DNA of 64,000 nucleotides. Origin: Flavobacterium sp. 83. GTDB lineage: Bacteria; Bacteroidota; Bacteroidia; Flavobacteriales; Flavobacteriaceae. Below, piece after piece: positions 16,198 through 25,332 of this stretch. The stretch's first letter is position 1; each line of letters starts with the position of its first letter. The stretch spans positions 992,001 to 1,056,000 of the forward strand of contig NZ_JQMS01000001.1 in NCBI RefSeq assembly GCF_000744835.1, read 5' to 3'. Position numbers and translations under genes: made by a program. Under the pieces are notes generated by a model. That model was not told where the DNA came from, made no database searches, and was given only the letters and a program-made list of their open reading frames with translations.

Positions 16198-17877
16198 ATG
16201 AAAGATACTAAACACATATCACGCTCCAGAGCACAGGAATCATCGGCAGCTATTGAAAAAATGTACATTACGATGCGTCATTTATTCAATAGAGGATTTT
16301 ATAAACCAATGGGAATTTCCGGTGATACTTTGAGAGAAGCTCTATTGGCTTTACGCCCGGAAATTTACGGTAATATTGGCGAAGAAAAAGTCGAATTGAA
16401 TGGTCTTTTGTATGTTATTGAGCGTTTGCCTGTAGGAATTGAAGAATGTAGATTCATTAATTTAACTTCGGATGAAGGGTATTCTAAATCCCACTTTCAA
16501 GCGATTGTTCCACCAAAAAGACGCCGTAACTGTTATCGAATTGACGAAGAACAAATGAATGTGGAGATTACACGTGGACGTTCGGATATTTATGATATTT
16601 TGACGCATTTGACGTTCATTTTCATCGAATCCCATAAAATAAGAAACAGGGTTTTACTGGATGATGCAGGCGAAGTTTCGCGGGATTGGTTCAAACTGGA
16701 ACAAGCGGTTTCCCAAAATAAAAAACTAACTCTGGTTGAAAAAGAGAAAGCAATTTCGCATGCTTCAAACATTCTGGGAAGAACATTTGAGGAAGTTTTA
16801 GAGATTTATGATGCTTTTGGTTCCGTAACATCGCCAGATCGTTTCTTGCATGTTATTTTTTGGTTGGGGAAATTAGCCATTGAGGAAGTGGTTGAGAATA
16901 ATAAAAGAACCATCACATTCAGCCCAATTCTAAGAGAACGATTAGGACATCATATTCATGGCGAAATTTGGGCTACGAACATCAAGGAGGTTTTGAAAGA
17001 GAATCAGCTTCTAGACCGACCTATTCATGTGATTAGTGCCAATATGCATAGTGTAATGAACTCTATTTTTGCAACGCCAGTTTTAAAAACAAAGTTCAAA
17101 GACAAATCTGATTTCTTTATTTATGAAGAATTAAGTAAGTCTGGTGCCAATGAAGTTCGCAATCAAGTGGAAGACGTGGCTTTGAAATACGGAATGATTT
17201 CGTTGCCGGATACTTCAGGAACCAATATTGACGTGCAAATTTTTGATACTGCAAAAATTGACTGGGCTAAAACCTCGTTTCCAAAAGCAAATACAGGAGA
17301 TATAAAACCGGTAATAATCGTGATGGATTACGCTTTTGGCGAGCAAGCGTATGAAACAATTGACGAATTATTGAAACCGTACAAAAAAGAGACTTTATTG
17401 AATGTGGAATCAGTTTCGATCATGGGAAAAGCGGGAATCTTGGAAGGTGGAAAAGGAGATATTATGATTCCGAATGCGCACATCAATGAGGGAACAGCTG
17501 ATAATTATTTTTTCCATAACGAACTTACGCCTGATATGTTTGAAGGGAATGATATTGCAGTTTTTGCCGGCCCAATGGTTACTGTACTGGGAACATCATT
17601 GCAAAACCGGGATTTATTAAAGTTTTTTCACGAATCGACTTGGGGTGTAATTGGATTAGAAATGGAAGGTTCTTATTATCAAAAAGCCATTCAATCTGCC
17701 TCCAAAATCAGAAAAAGCGTTCCTTTGGACATCAAAGTAAGATATGCGTATTATGCTTCGGATAATCCATTGGAAACAGGAAGCACATTAGCTTCAGGAG
17801 GATTGGGAACAACAGGAGTAAAACCAACGTATTTGATTACCATTAAAATATTGGAACAAATTTTCAACGTAAAATAA
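16198..17877 (+). CDS. DUF6909-like protein with a nucleoside-phosphorylase-like C-terminus
   Basis: The 559-residue protein is conserved in flavobacteria and, from memory, is classed as DUF6909. The N-terminal half (about 1-330) is mixed helical with no motif I recognise. The C-terminal part has features of the PNP/UDP-phosphorylase fold: IAVFAGPMVTVLGTS, the MTAN/PNP-like GLEMEGSYYQKAI, then RYAYYASDNPLETG, which parallels the order of motifs in AMP nucleosidase. This resemblance is my reading and untested. It begins 38 bp after the GH3 gene and ends 10 bp before the Wzz-like gene. Confidence 0.6.
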   Translation: MKDTKHISRSRAQESSAAIEKMYITMRHLFNRGFYKPMGISGDTLREALLALRPEIYGNIGEEKVELNGLLYVIERLPVGIEECRFINLTSDEGYSKSHFQAIVPPKRRRNCYRIDEEQMNVEITRGRSDIYDILTHLTFIFIESHKIRNRVLLDDAGEVSRDWFKLEQAVSQNKKLTLVEKEKAISHASNILGRTFEEVLEIYDAFGSVTSPDRFLHVIFWLGKLAIEEVVENNKRTITFSPILRERLGHHIHGEIWATNIKEVLKENQLLDRPIHVISANMHSVMNSIFATPVLKTKFKDKSDFFIYEELSKSGANEVRNQVEDVALKYGMISLPDTSGTNIDVQIFDTAKIDWAKTSFPKANTGDIKPVIIVMDYAFGEQAYETIDELLKPYKKETLLNVESVSIMGKAGILEGGKGDIMIPNAHINEGTADNYFFHNELTPDMFEGNDIAVFAGPMVTVLGTSLQNRDLLKFFHESTWGVIGLEMEGSYYQKAIQSASKIRKSVPLDIKVRYAYYASDNPLETGSTLASGGLGTTGVKPTYLITIKILEQIFNVK

Positions 17878-17886
17878 AAGAATAGC

Positions 17887-18876
17887 ATGAATAAAAACGA
17901 ACCCAATAATCAAGAGGATCAGGAAATTGATTTATCACAAATTTCTAAGAAAATTAGAATTCTTTTTCAGGAATTTAATACTTTTTTATTTAGATGTATT
18001 CAGTTTTTTGTAAAAAATGCAATTGTGGTTTCAATTTTGGCACTAGTTGGAGTTTCACTAGGAATATTTTTAGACCATACACAAAAAGCCTATAATCATC
18101 AAATTATAGTAATGCCAAATTTTGGAAGCACGGATTATTTATATTCAAAAATTGAATTAATTGAATCTAAAATTAAGGAAGGAGACACTGTTTTTTTAAA
18201 AGAAGTTGTCGGGATAAAAAAGCCGAAACAAATTACGAAAATAGAAATCAATCCAATAGTGGATGTTTATAAATTTATTGAAAATAAGCCAGAAAATTTT
18301 GAACTAATTAAGTTGATAGCAGAAGATGGAGATATTAAAAAGACCGTCGAGGATAATTTGACCAGTAAAAATTATACGTTCCATAAGTTATCATTTATCA
18401 CAGGAAAATTAACCAGCAATAATGAAACAGTTGAGCCTTTATTAAACTTTTTGAACAATACTGATTATTACAAGAAAATTCAGAAAGGAGTAGTGAACAA
18501 TATTCAAATTAAGATGGTTCAAAATGACTCCATAATTTCACAAATAAATGCAGTTTTAAACGGATTTTCTAACAGGATGAATGGTGCGACAAAAAGTGAT
18601 AAACTGGTTTATTATAATGAAAATACACAATTAAATGATATTATAAAGACTAAAGAGGGGCTAATTAATGAACAAGGAACCAATAGACTTAGCCTCATTA
18701 GTTTAGATAAAATTATAAAAGAGAATAGTTCAACATTAAATATTAAAAATAGCAGTTCAGTCAATGGAAAATTAAAATTTGTTTTGCCAATTTTATTTAT
18801 TCTATGCTTTATTCTACTTCAAATGTTTATTGCTTTTTATAGAAAACAATCTTTAAAAGCATTGCAAAACAGATAA
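17887..18876 (+). CDS. Wzz-like membrane protein (polysaccharide chain-length type topology)
   Basis: The 329-residue product has a charged cytoplasmic N-terminus, one membrane segment at about 44-64, a long periplasmic region of about 230 residues, and a second membrane segment near the C-terminus (about 297-318), ending in a basic tail. This two-helix, large-loop topology is that of Wzz/chain-length determinants, and the gene precedes a polysaccharide cluster. The typical proline-rich motif before the second helix is not obvious, so the assignment rests on topology and context. No tyrosine-kinase domain is fused. Confidence 0.5.
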   Translation: MNKNEPNNQEDQEIDLSQISKKIRILFQEFNTFLFRCIQFFVKNAIVVSILALVGVSLGIFLDHTQKAYNHQIIVMPNFGSTDYLYSKIELIESKIKEGDTVFLKEVVGIKKPKQITKIEINPIVDVYKFIENKPENFELIKLIAEDGDIKKTVEDNLTSKNYTFHKLSFITGKLTSNNETVEPLLNFLNNTDYYKKIQKGVVNNIQIKMVQNDSIISQINAVLNGFSNRMNGATKSDKLVYYNENTQLNDIIKTKEGLINEQGTNRLSLISLDKIIKENSSTLNIKNSSSVNGKLKFVLPILFILCFILLQMFIAFYRKQSLKALQNR

Positions 18877-18962
18877 TTATTTGGGTAAAAACGATTGTAA
18901 AATAAAAAAGAGTTTAAGAGCAGATAAACATATAAACAAATATATTTTTAAGAAATAAAATA

Positions 18963-18970
18963 TATTTTTG
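18963..18970 (+). promoter_or_regulatory. -7 element of the 18986 lipoprotein gene
   Basis: TATTTTTG, a full TAnnTTTG match, ends 15 bp before the ATG. Confidence 0.6.
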
Positions 18971-18985
18971 TAAAAAAAAACAGAG

Positions 18986-19531
18986 ATGAAAATTAAATTA
19001 ATAGCAGCAAGTTTATTTTTAACATTGGCATTAGTTTCTTGTAAAAAAGAAGATAAGAAAGAAGTAGCTGCCCCAGTTGAAGAAGTAAAAGCAAATACAT
19101 TTGATGTTATTGTTGATTTGGTGATTAAAAAAGATGACGAATTAATTCTTTTTTATAAAGATCCGTCGATTAATTATTTTGACGAAAAAAATACCGTTTA
19201 TTATGGTATAAAAGGCAAACAAGAGCCTCAAACTATAACATTCAGCATTCCTGAAGGAGTTTTACCAAATGATATTCGTTTTGATATAAGTTCGAAAAAA
19301 GATCAAGAACCGGTAAAAATTAACTCCATAACTTTAAGTTTTGAAGGAAGGACATTCAGAGTTGATCAAAAAGATTTACTGAAATATTTTACACCGAATG
19401 AATTTATAACATTTGATGAAGCTTCGTCGACAGCGACTTTTATTCCAAAAGGAGATCAATACGACCCAATTTTTAATACAAAACCAGCAGTTTACGTAGA
19501 GTTAGAAAAAGTTAGAGGAGTTAAATTATAG
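18986..19531 (+). CDS. Lipoprotein of unknown function
   Basis: The 181-residue product has a lipoprotein signal with lipobox LVSC at residues 16-19, then a Lys/Glu-rich linker and a domain rich in short beta strands. I do not recognise the family. It has its own -7 element and a terminator-like hairpin behind it, so it is probably transcribed alone between the Wzz-like gene and the flippase. Its place at the head of the polysaccharide cluster is suggestive only. Confidence 0.75.
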   Translation: MKIKLIAASLFLTLALVSCKKEDKKEVAAPVEEVKANTFDVIVDLVIKKDDELILFYKDPSINYFDEKNTVYYGIKGKQEPQTITFSIPEGVLPNDIRFDISSKKDQEPVKINSITLSFEGRTFRVDQKDLLKYFTPNEFITFDEASSTATFIPKGDQYDPIFNTKPAVYVELEKVRGVKL

Positions 19532-19552
19532 TTCATAATAAACTAAATTTTC

Positions 19553-19588
19553 AAAAGGCTATTCCTAATAAGGTGTAGCCTTATTTTT
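19553..19588 (+). terminator. Terminator of the 18986 lipoprotein gene
   Basis: AAGGCTA (19555-19561) pairs with TAGCCTT (19576-19582) across a 14-nt loop and is followed by ATTTTTAT. Confidence 0.6.
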
Positions 19589-19599
19589 ATAAAAAATAC

Positions 19600-20886
19600 A
19601 TGAAATACATGTTTAGTTTTTTAAATAAAGTTCTATACGATAAAAAGCACAAAACATTAGTTTCTAATTTTGTTTACCTTGCTATACTCCAAGCTTTAAA
19701 TTTACTTTTACCCTTAATTACCTTCCCTTATTTAGTAAGAGTTTTGGGCATAGAAAACTTTGGATTATTGTCTTTTTCATTGGCATTAATTACTTATTTT
19801 CAGATTATTACTGATTTTGGATTCAACTCAATCGCTACCAGAGATATTTCGGTTGCAATCGATGATAAAAAAAGGCAACAAGATATTTTTAATGACGTAA
19901 TGTCTACAAAATTATTTTTGCTTGTTTTGTGTTTCCTTTTGATGTCAATTATCGTTTTTAGTTTTGAAATATTCAGGAATCATTGGGAAATTTATTTTTT
20001 CTCTTTTGGATCCGTTCTTGGTCAGGCTATTTTTCCAGTTTGGTTTTTCCAAGGAATGCAAAAGATGCGGTATATTACTTATCTGAATCTATTTACAAAA
20101 ATCATTTTCACAATCGCAATTTTTGTTTTTGTTAAACAACGAGAAGATTATTTTTTAGTCCCTATTTTCAATGCTTTAGGGTTTATAACAGCTGGAATTC
20201 TATCCTTTTATTTTGTGAAGAAGCACTTTGATTTACAATTAAAATTGCAATCCTTTGAAAGAATTAAAAACCAATTAGTTAAAGGGAAGTATGTGTTTTT
20301 ATCCGAATTAAAAATTTCTTTATTTACCAATACCAATACATTGATATTAGGGATTTTTGTAGGCAATCAAGCAGTTGGTTACTTTAGTGCTGCAGAAAAA
20401 TTAGCCAGAGCAATTGGAAATTTGCAAACACCAATTTCGAATGCCTTATTTCCTTTTTTGGCCAATGAAATGATTTCAAATAAAATTCAGACGATTAAGA
20501 AGATAAATAAGATTACAATAATTGGCGCATTATTTTTTTCGATTTTAGTGCTGTTAGGATTCTTTTTTTCGAAAGAAATTATAACATTAGTTTATGGAGA
20601 AGCTATGAATCCAACCATCGTTTTATTTAAAATATTAATCATTATTCCCCTTGCATCATTTTTAGATACAATGTTTGGTAAACAAATTTTATTAAATTTA
20701 GGGAAAGATAATTTGTATTTTCGTGTCATTTTATGGGCAACAATTTTAAATATCAGTATAAATTTAGGATTAACCTATTTTTATAAAGAGCTTGGAACAG
20801 CTATTGCACTTATTATTACGCAAATTTTTATCGTATTAGGAATGTGGTTTTATGCAAAAAAAGAAACGGATAAATTCTGTCAATAA
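19600..20886 (+). CDS. Wzx-type oligosaccharide flippase
   Basis: The 428-residue product has about twelve hydrophobic segments and the polysaccharide transport signature near the N-terminus: NLLLPLITFPYLVRVLGIENFGLLSFS. Such flippases move lipid-linked repeat units across the inner membrane. It begins the glycan cluster proper and is followed by a GT2 gene at 8 bp. An alternative ATG three codons in (19609) is possible. A second flippase with a similar job is at 51008. Confidence 0.88.
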   Translation: MKYMFSFLNKVLYDKKHKTLVSNFVYLAILQALNLLLPLITFPYLVRVLGIENFGLLSFSLALITYFQIITDFGFNSIATRDISVAIDDKKRQQDIFNDVMSTKLFLLVLCFLLMSIIVFSFEIFRNHWEIYFFSFGSVLGQAIFPVWFFQGMQKMRYITYLNLFTKIIFTIAIFVFVKQREDYFLVPIFNALGFITAGILSFYFVKKHFDLQLKLQSFERIKNQLVKGKYVFLSELKISLFTNTNTLILGIFVGNQAVGYFSAAEKLARAIGNLQTPISNALFPFLANEMISNKIQTIKKINKITIIGALFFSILVLLGFFFSKEIITLVYGEAMNPTIVLFKILIIIPLASFLDTMFGKQILLNLGKDNLYFRVILWATILNISINLGLTYFYKELGTAIALIITQIFIVLGMWFYAKKETDKFCQ

Positions 20887-20894
20887 AAAGAGCC

Positions 20895-21977
20895 ATGACA
20901 CAAATTAAAGTAAGCGTCATTATTCCTGTATACAATGCAGAAGGATTTTTGGTTGATTGTATTCAATCGTTGATAAGTCAAACATTACAGGAATGTGAGT
21001 TTATTTTTGTCAACGACGGTTCCTCAGATTCCAGCCAACAAATTATAGCGCAATTCCAGGAAAAAGACAATAGGATTATCCTAATTAATCAGGAGAATAA
21101 AGGCATTAGTGGGGCCAGAAATACAGGAATTGAAGCCTCAAAAGGGACCTATATTGGGTTTGTTGATAATGATGATTATGTAAAAGAAACCCTATTTGAA
21201 ACGTTATATAACAATGCCATAATAAATGATCTTGATATTGTAGTTTCAAAAACGATTTTAGGTAGAGATAATAAGTATATTATTAAACAAGCTGTTTTTC
21301 CTGTTGAAAATATATATGAGCAGGAGTTTATCCAGAAAAATATTATTCCAAGTTTATTGCGTGAGGAAGATTTATTTGCCGTTTGGAATAAAATTTACAA
21401 ACGTAGTTTAGTGTTTCAGCAGCAAGTTCGATTCCCAAAAACAAGGGTTATTGAAGAGGACAATATGTTTAACATTCAAGCGTTTAATAAGGCTACTAAA
21501 GTGATTTTTATAGACTATAGCGGTTATTTCTACCGAGAAGTAGGTTCGAGTGAATCCAGAAAAACGATTGAAAACGATTATTTTGATAAGGCACTGCAAA
21601 AATTCAATTTTGATTATAAAAAGGAATATGATCTTTCCATTACCTATCAAGAATTAGAAAAGTTAAAAGCCATTCGTTTCATAAGGAGAGTGTGTTATTT
21701 AGTATATAAATGTGCCACGGCTGAAACTTCTTTCGACAAAAAAATGGGCTATATTAAAAACATGGTTTTTCACCCAACAGTTTTTTCTATATCAAATAAA
21801 TATAAGGATGAGATACTGTATAATAGAGGGAAATACGAATTTCTTGTTTTGAAAATTATAAAAAACAAGACGATTGTTGGTTTATATTTATTAGTTTTAT
21901 CAATTAAAACGGTTTATCATCCTAAAATTTCAGAAATTATTAGGTTTTTAAATAATCCAAGAATTCAAAACACTTAA
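20895..21977 (+). CDS. Family 2 glycosyltransferase
   Basis: The 360-residue protein has a GT-A fold N-terminus: VSVIIPVYNAEGFLVDCIQS, FVNDGSSDSS, the metal-binding region ending GFVDNDDYV, and further down EEDNMFNIQAF. It should transfer one sugar from a nucleotide donor to the lipid-linked glycan in the cytoplasm. The C-terminal 120 residues are basic and may touch the membrane. Donor and linkage cannot be read. The DNA is contiguous with the flippase gene (8 bp) and the polymerase gene (10 bp). Confidence 0.88.
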   Translation: MTQIKVSVIIPVYNAEGFLVDCIQSLISQTLQECEFIFVNDGSSDSSQQIIAQFQEKDNRIILINQENKGISGARNTGIEASKGTYIGFVDNDDYVKETLFETLYNNAIINDLDIVVSKTILGRDNKYIIKQAVFPVENIYEQEFIQKNIIPSLLREEDLFAVWNKIYKRSLVFQQQVRFPKTRVIEEDNMFNIQAFNKATKVIFIDYSGYFYREVGSSESRKTIENDYFDKALQKFNFDYKKEYDLSITYQELEKLKAIRFIRRVCYLVYKCATAETSFDKKMGYIKNMVFHPTVFSISNKYKDEILYNRGKYEFLVLKIIKNKTIVGLYLLVLSIKTVYHPKISEIIRFLNNPRIQNT

Positions 21978-21987
21978 AAATAAAAAA

Positions 21988-23367
21988 TTGCTCAGAAAAT
22001 TATATACGATCCTTTTTTTTCTAGGCCTTTTCTTTTTTTCGTTTAACGAATATGAAGGTCTGCCAATACTTGGAGAGTTTAAAAGTGAGGCGGGTGCAGT
22101 TTTCTTTTTATTGGGCTTTTTACTATTGATTTTTGAATCTGGTTTTACCAAAAAAATTGTGATTCCTTTGAAAAACCCCATTTTTCAAATCATGTTGAGT
22201 TTTCTATTTTGGTGTTTCATTACTACAGTATTAAACATTGAAACTGTTGAATCTAATTATTTTAAGCATACTGGAGGTATAAACAGATTTATCAGACAGT
22301 ATTTTGCCTTGTTACTTTCGAGTATTATTTTCTTCCTTTTTTACTATAATGTTATCCGAAAAATGGAATTAAAAGACCTTCTTTTTAAAATAAGAAAAGT
22401 GTTTTTCTGGTCTTTAATAGTGGCTTCTATCTATGGTTTTTTGGAAATTTTAGTCTCTTATTTTGGTTATTTATTCTTGTATCCAATTTTAAAATTATTT
22501 GATTATTTTCCTTTTTTAGAAGTTTCCATACATGAAAAAGGACGTATTTCTTCCATTGCTTATGAACCACCATTTTTTGCAATTTACTTAATCACTATTG
22601 CCGGTTGGATGTTTAGTTATATTTTGACTGAAAAAAAAAGTTGGAAATTTCTACCTGCCATTTTGGTTTTAGTACTTACCTTTTTTTCAGGATCAAGAAC
22701 AGGTTTAATGGTTGTTCTTTTTCAATTAATTGTTTTTGCGACGATAGTTTATAAAGACAAAAAAAATAGAAATTATTTTGTAAAATCCTTTTATGGAATT
22801 TTAATTTTATTTGCGGTATTGCTTATTTTTAATGGACAAAAAACAGTAAACGCCATTTCAGAAAAAATAATCTCATTCGATTTTATAGGAAATTTAAAAA
22901 GCAATAAGTCTAATCAATCTCGGCTTGGGTTGCAATATGCTTCGTTACAAGTTTTCAAGGAAAATCCTATTGTTGGGGTTGGTTTTGGACAACAGACTTA
23001 TCACAGTAGAACGCATTATCCAACTTGGGCTACAAAAGATAATTATGAGTTTGATTTAATGTATAAGAATAAGAATGTAAAATCCTTCCCTCCAGGCTAT
23101 AATCTTTATACCAGATTATTGGCTGAAACAGGTATAATAGGGTTTTTGATTCTATTGGCATTAATTTATTATTCTATAAAGCAAACAAAAATATTCATAA
23201 AGAACAGTACTGGTGAGAAGAAAATTTTGTCTTATATACTATTAATTTCGTTGTCAGGGCTATTTATTAATTGGTTGCAAATAGATACTTTTAGGATTTA
23301 TGGGATTTGGCTTTCGTTAGCTATTTTGATGCGATTGTCTCAAGAAAAAATGATTACAAATGAATAA
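21988..23367 (+). CDS. O-antigen polymerase/ligase-like membrane protein (Wzy/WaaL)
   Basis: The 459-residue product has ten or more hydrophobic segments and a Wzy_C/O-antigen-ligase region with GSRTGLMVVLFQL and a large periplasmic loop around VGVGFGQQTYHSRTHYP, where catalytic Arg/His residues usually lie. It starts at TTG (21988): no ATG is close, and the first hydrophobic helix begins right after it. The last 8 bp overlap the next GT2 gene. A second protein of this type lies at 24154, so one may be the polymerase and the other the ligase. Confidence 0.8.
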   Translation: MLRKLYTILFFLGLFFFSFNEYEGLPILGEFKSEAGAVFFLLGFLLLIFESGFTKKIVIPLKNPIFQIMLSFLFWCFITTVLNIETVESNYFKHTGGINRFIRQYFALLLSSIIFFLFYYNVIRKMELKDLLFKIRKVFFWSLIVASIYGFLEILVSYFGYLFLYPILKLFDYFPFLEVSIHEKGRISSIAYEPPFFAIYLITIAGWMFSYILTEKKSWKFLPAILVLVLTFFSGSRTGLMVVLFQLIVFATIVYKDKKNRNYFVKSFYGILILFAVLLIFNGQKTVNAISEKIISFDFIGNLKSNKSNQSRLGLQYASLQVFKENPIVGVGFGQQTYHSRTHYPTWATKDNYEFDLMYKNKNVKSFPPGYNLYTRLLAETGIIGFLILLALIYYSIKQTKIFIKNSTGEKKILSYILLISLSGLFINWLQIDTFRIYGIWLSLAILMRLSQEKMITNE

Positions 23368-24157
23368 GGTCGTTCTATTAATTCCGCACTATAATAATCC
23401 GCTTGGACTAATGGCATCTGTGGCATCAATAGAAGCTTCAGAAACATTGGATATCCTCATCGTGGATGATGGGAGCATCACGGAAAGAATTAACGAAATA
23501 ACCACAAACCAGGCTTTCAAAGCAACAGGAAAAATCAAGTATATTTATTTAAAAAAAAACGAAGGCATTGAATCTGCGCTGAACCATGGCTTAGATTATA
23601 TTGTTAAAACAAATCAATATCACTTTATTGCTCGATTGGATTGTGGGGACACTTGCATTGGAAAGCGATTTGAAATACAAGAAAAATTTCTGGTTGAAAA
23701 TCCTGAAATAAAATTAGTGGGTTCGAATGCTATTGCGGTGGACCCAAAGGGTACTTTTTTATACAAGACTTTATTTCCAGAAAAGAACCAAGTAATAAAG
23801 AATAAAATGTTTAATAATGCTATGTTTCTTCATCCAACGGTTATGTTTGCAGAAGAAATTATAGCTATTGTGGGGAAGTATCCCACAAATTATAAGGCAG
23901 CTGAGGATTATGCTTTTTTCTTTAAAATTGTAAATAAATTCGAAACGGCTAATCTGCCAGAATTTTTGCTGCAATATGAAATTAATCCATCAGGGATTTC
24001 CTTTTCAAAAAGGAAAGAACAAGTCTGGAGCAGAATAAGGGTTATTAAGGATAATTTTTATTTTGGTTTTTGGCCAGTTTATGGAATTACAAGAAATTTG
24101 ATTTTGTATGTTTTACCCCATTCAATCATTCAAAAAATAAAAAGGCTCAAAGAATGA
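23360..24157 (+). CDS. Family 2 glycosyltransferase
   Basis: The 265-residue protein shows a GT-A fold: VVLLIPHYNNPLGLMASVAS, ILIVDDGSI, and the DxD-like FIARLDCGDTC, followed by FEIQEKFLVENPEIKLVGSN and the segment AAEDYAFFFKI. Its N-terminus overlaps the upstream polymerase-like gene by 8 bp, and its TGA overlaps the next gene's ATG, so the three are translationally coupled. Donor and acceptor are unknown. Confidence 0.88.
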   Translation: MNKVVLLIPHYNNPLGLMASVASIEASETLDILIVDDGSITERINEITTNQAFKATGKIKYIYLKKNEGIESALNHGLDYIVKTNQYHFIARLDCGDTCIGKRFEIQEKFLVENPEIKLVGSNAIAVDPKGTFLYKTLFPEKNQVIKNKMFNNAMFLHPTVMFAEEIIAIVGKYPTNYKAAEDYAFFFKIVNKFETANLPEFLLQYEINPSGISFSKRKEQVWSRIRVIKDNFYFGFWPVYGITRNLILYVLPHSIIQKIKRLKE

Positions 24158-25332
24158 ATATATTTTCAAAGAAAGAAAGCTATAGCAATATTATTCTTTT
24201 ATTAATATTGGCGTTGTCTTTTTCAAAATCAATCCCCAATATTATTTTAGGGGTTGCTCTGTTATTTTATGCTGTATTGTTTTATCAGAAAAAAATAGTT
24301 TTCCCTAAAAGACATTATTTTTATGCATTTGGTATACTTTTCCTGTATCTCCTGATTAAGTCTTTTTTTAATTCATCGATTGGTAACGAAATAAATGTAT
24401 TCAGTCGATTTTTAGTTGTAATTATACTTCCCATATTATTTATTCCCGTTCCAAAAAATAAAATAATTTGGGGTTTTATAGCATCGGTTTTTATCGCCGT
24501 TAGTATTGCCTTAATTCATACTTCCATTTATTATTTACACAATAAAATACTTCCGTTCAATACTGGAGAAGATGTCAATAGGATTTTGATAGTAGAAAGG
24601 CCTTATATGGGATTTATATGTCTTGTAGCATTAATTTTATGCCTATTCATGGCAAAAGAATATCCTAAATTTAAAAAAGCATTATTTGCTTTGGGTTTGT
24701 TTTTTGGAATTTTTATCTTTTTTATTGCGGCAAGGTTGTCTTTAATCACTTTAATTGGAGTCGCTATAATTTATCTTTTATTCTATTCGGGTTTTTCAGT
24801 TATAAAAAAAGCAATCATTATTGCAGTTTGTTTTATAGCCGTATTTACCGCTTTATTGAGTTATAAGAATTTGTCAAATAGGTTTTTTGTTACCGATAGT
24901 TTTCAAACGATGAAAGATTATGAACCAAGAGTTGTAATTTGGAGTTGTGCATCTGAGATAATTCGTTCCTCTGATTTTAATTTCATTTTTGGAAGTAAAA
25001 GTTTCAATTGGATGGAGGAACAATATGTTCAATGTTATGCTGATTCTATTACAAATGAAAGTAAAAAAGCATGGTTTTTAGCTATAAAATATAATTCTCA
25101 TAACCAATTTATTGATTTATTTCTAATTGGCGGTTTTTTAGGATTGGGACTGTTTCTATTTTTTATTTTTTCAATGATGAAAAATTCTTTGGGAAATTTT
25201 TACTTTTTTTCGATTGTTGTTTCTTTAACATTATTTTTTTTGATGGAAAATGTATTGCACAGGCAATTTGGTTGTTATTTAACGGCAATCGTGTTTTCTA
25301 TAACCGCAAAATATAGAGATGAAAAAAATTAA
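24154..25332 (+). CDS. Second O-antigen ligase/polymerase-like membrane protein
   Basis: The 392-residue product has about ten hydrophobic segments, IAARLSLITLIGVAIIYLL in the middle, and a periplasmic stretch FGSKSFNWMEEQYVQCY followed by YNSHNQFIDLFLIGGFLG, typical of the O-antigen ligase (Wzy_C) family. The ATG at 24154 overlaps the TGA of the previous gene (ATGA); a longer open frame starts inside that gene and is unlikely. The 3' end overlaps the next gene by 14 bp. It is only distantly similar to the 21988 product. Confidence 0.78.
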   Translation: MNIFSKKESYSNIILLLILALSFSKSIPNIILGVALLFYAVLFYQKKIVFPKRHYFYAFGILFLYLLIKSFFNSSIGNEINVFSRFLVVIILPILFIPVPKNKIIWGFIASVFIAVSIALIHTSIYYLHNKILPFNTGEDVNRILIVERPYMGFICLVALILCLFMAKEYPKFKKALFALGLFFGIFIFFIAARLSLITLIGVAIIYLLFYSGFSVIKKAIIIAVCFIAVFTALLSYKNLSNRFFVTDSFQTMKDYEPRVVIWSCASEIIRSSDFNFIFGSKSFNWMEEQYVQCYADSITNESKKAWFLAIKYNSHNQFIDLFLIGGFLGLGLFLFFIFSMMKNSLGNFYFFSIVVSLTLFFLMENVLHRQFGCYLTAIVFSITAKYRDEKN

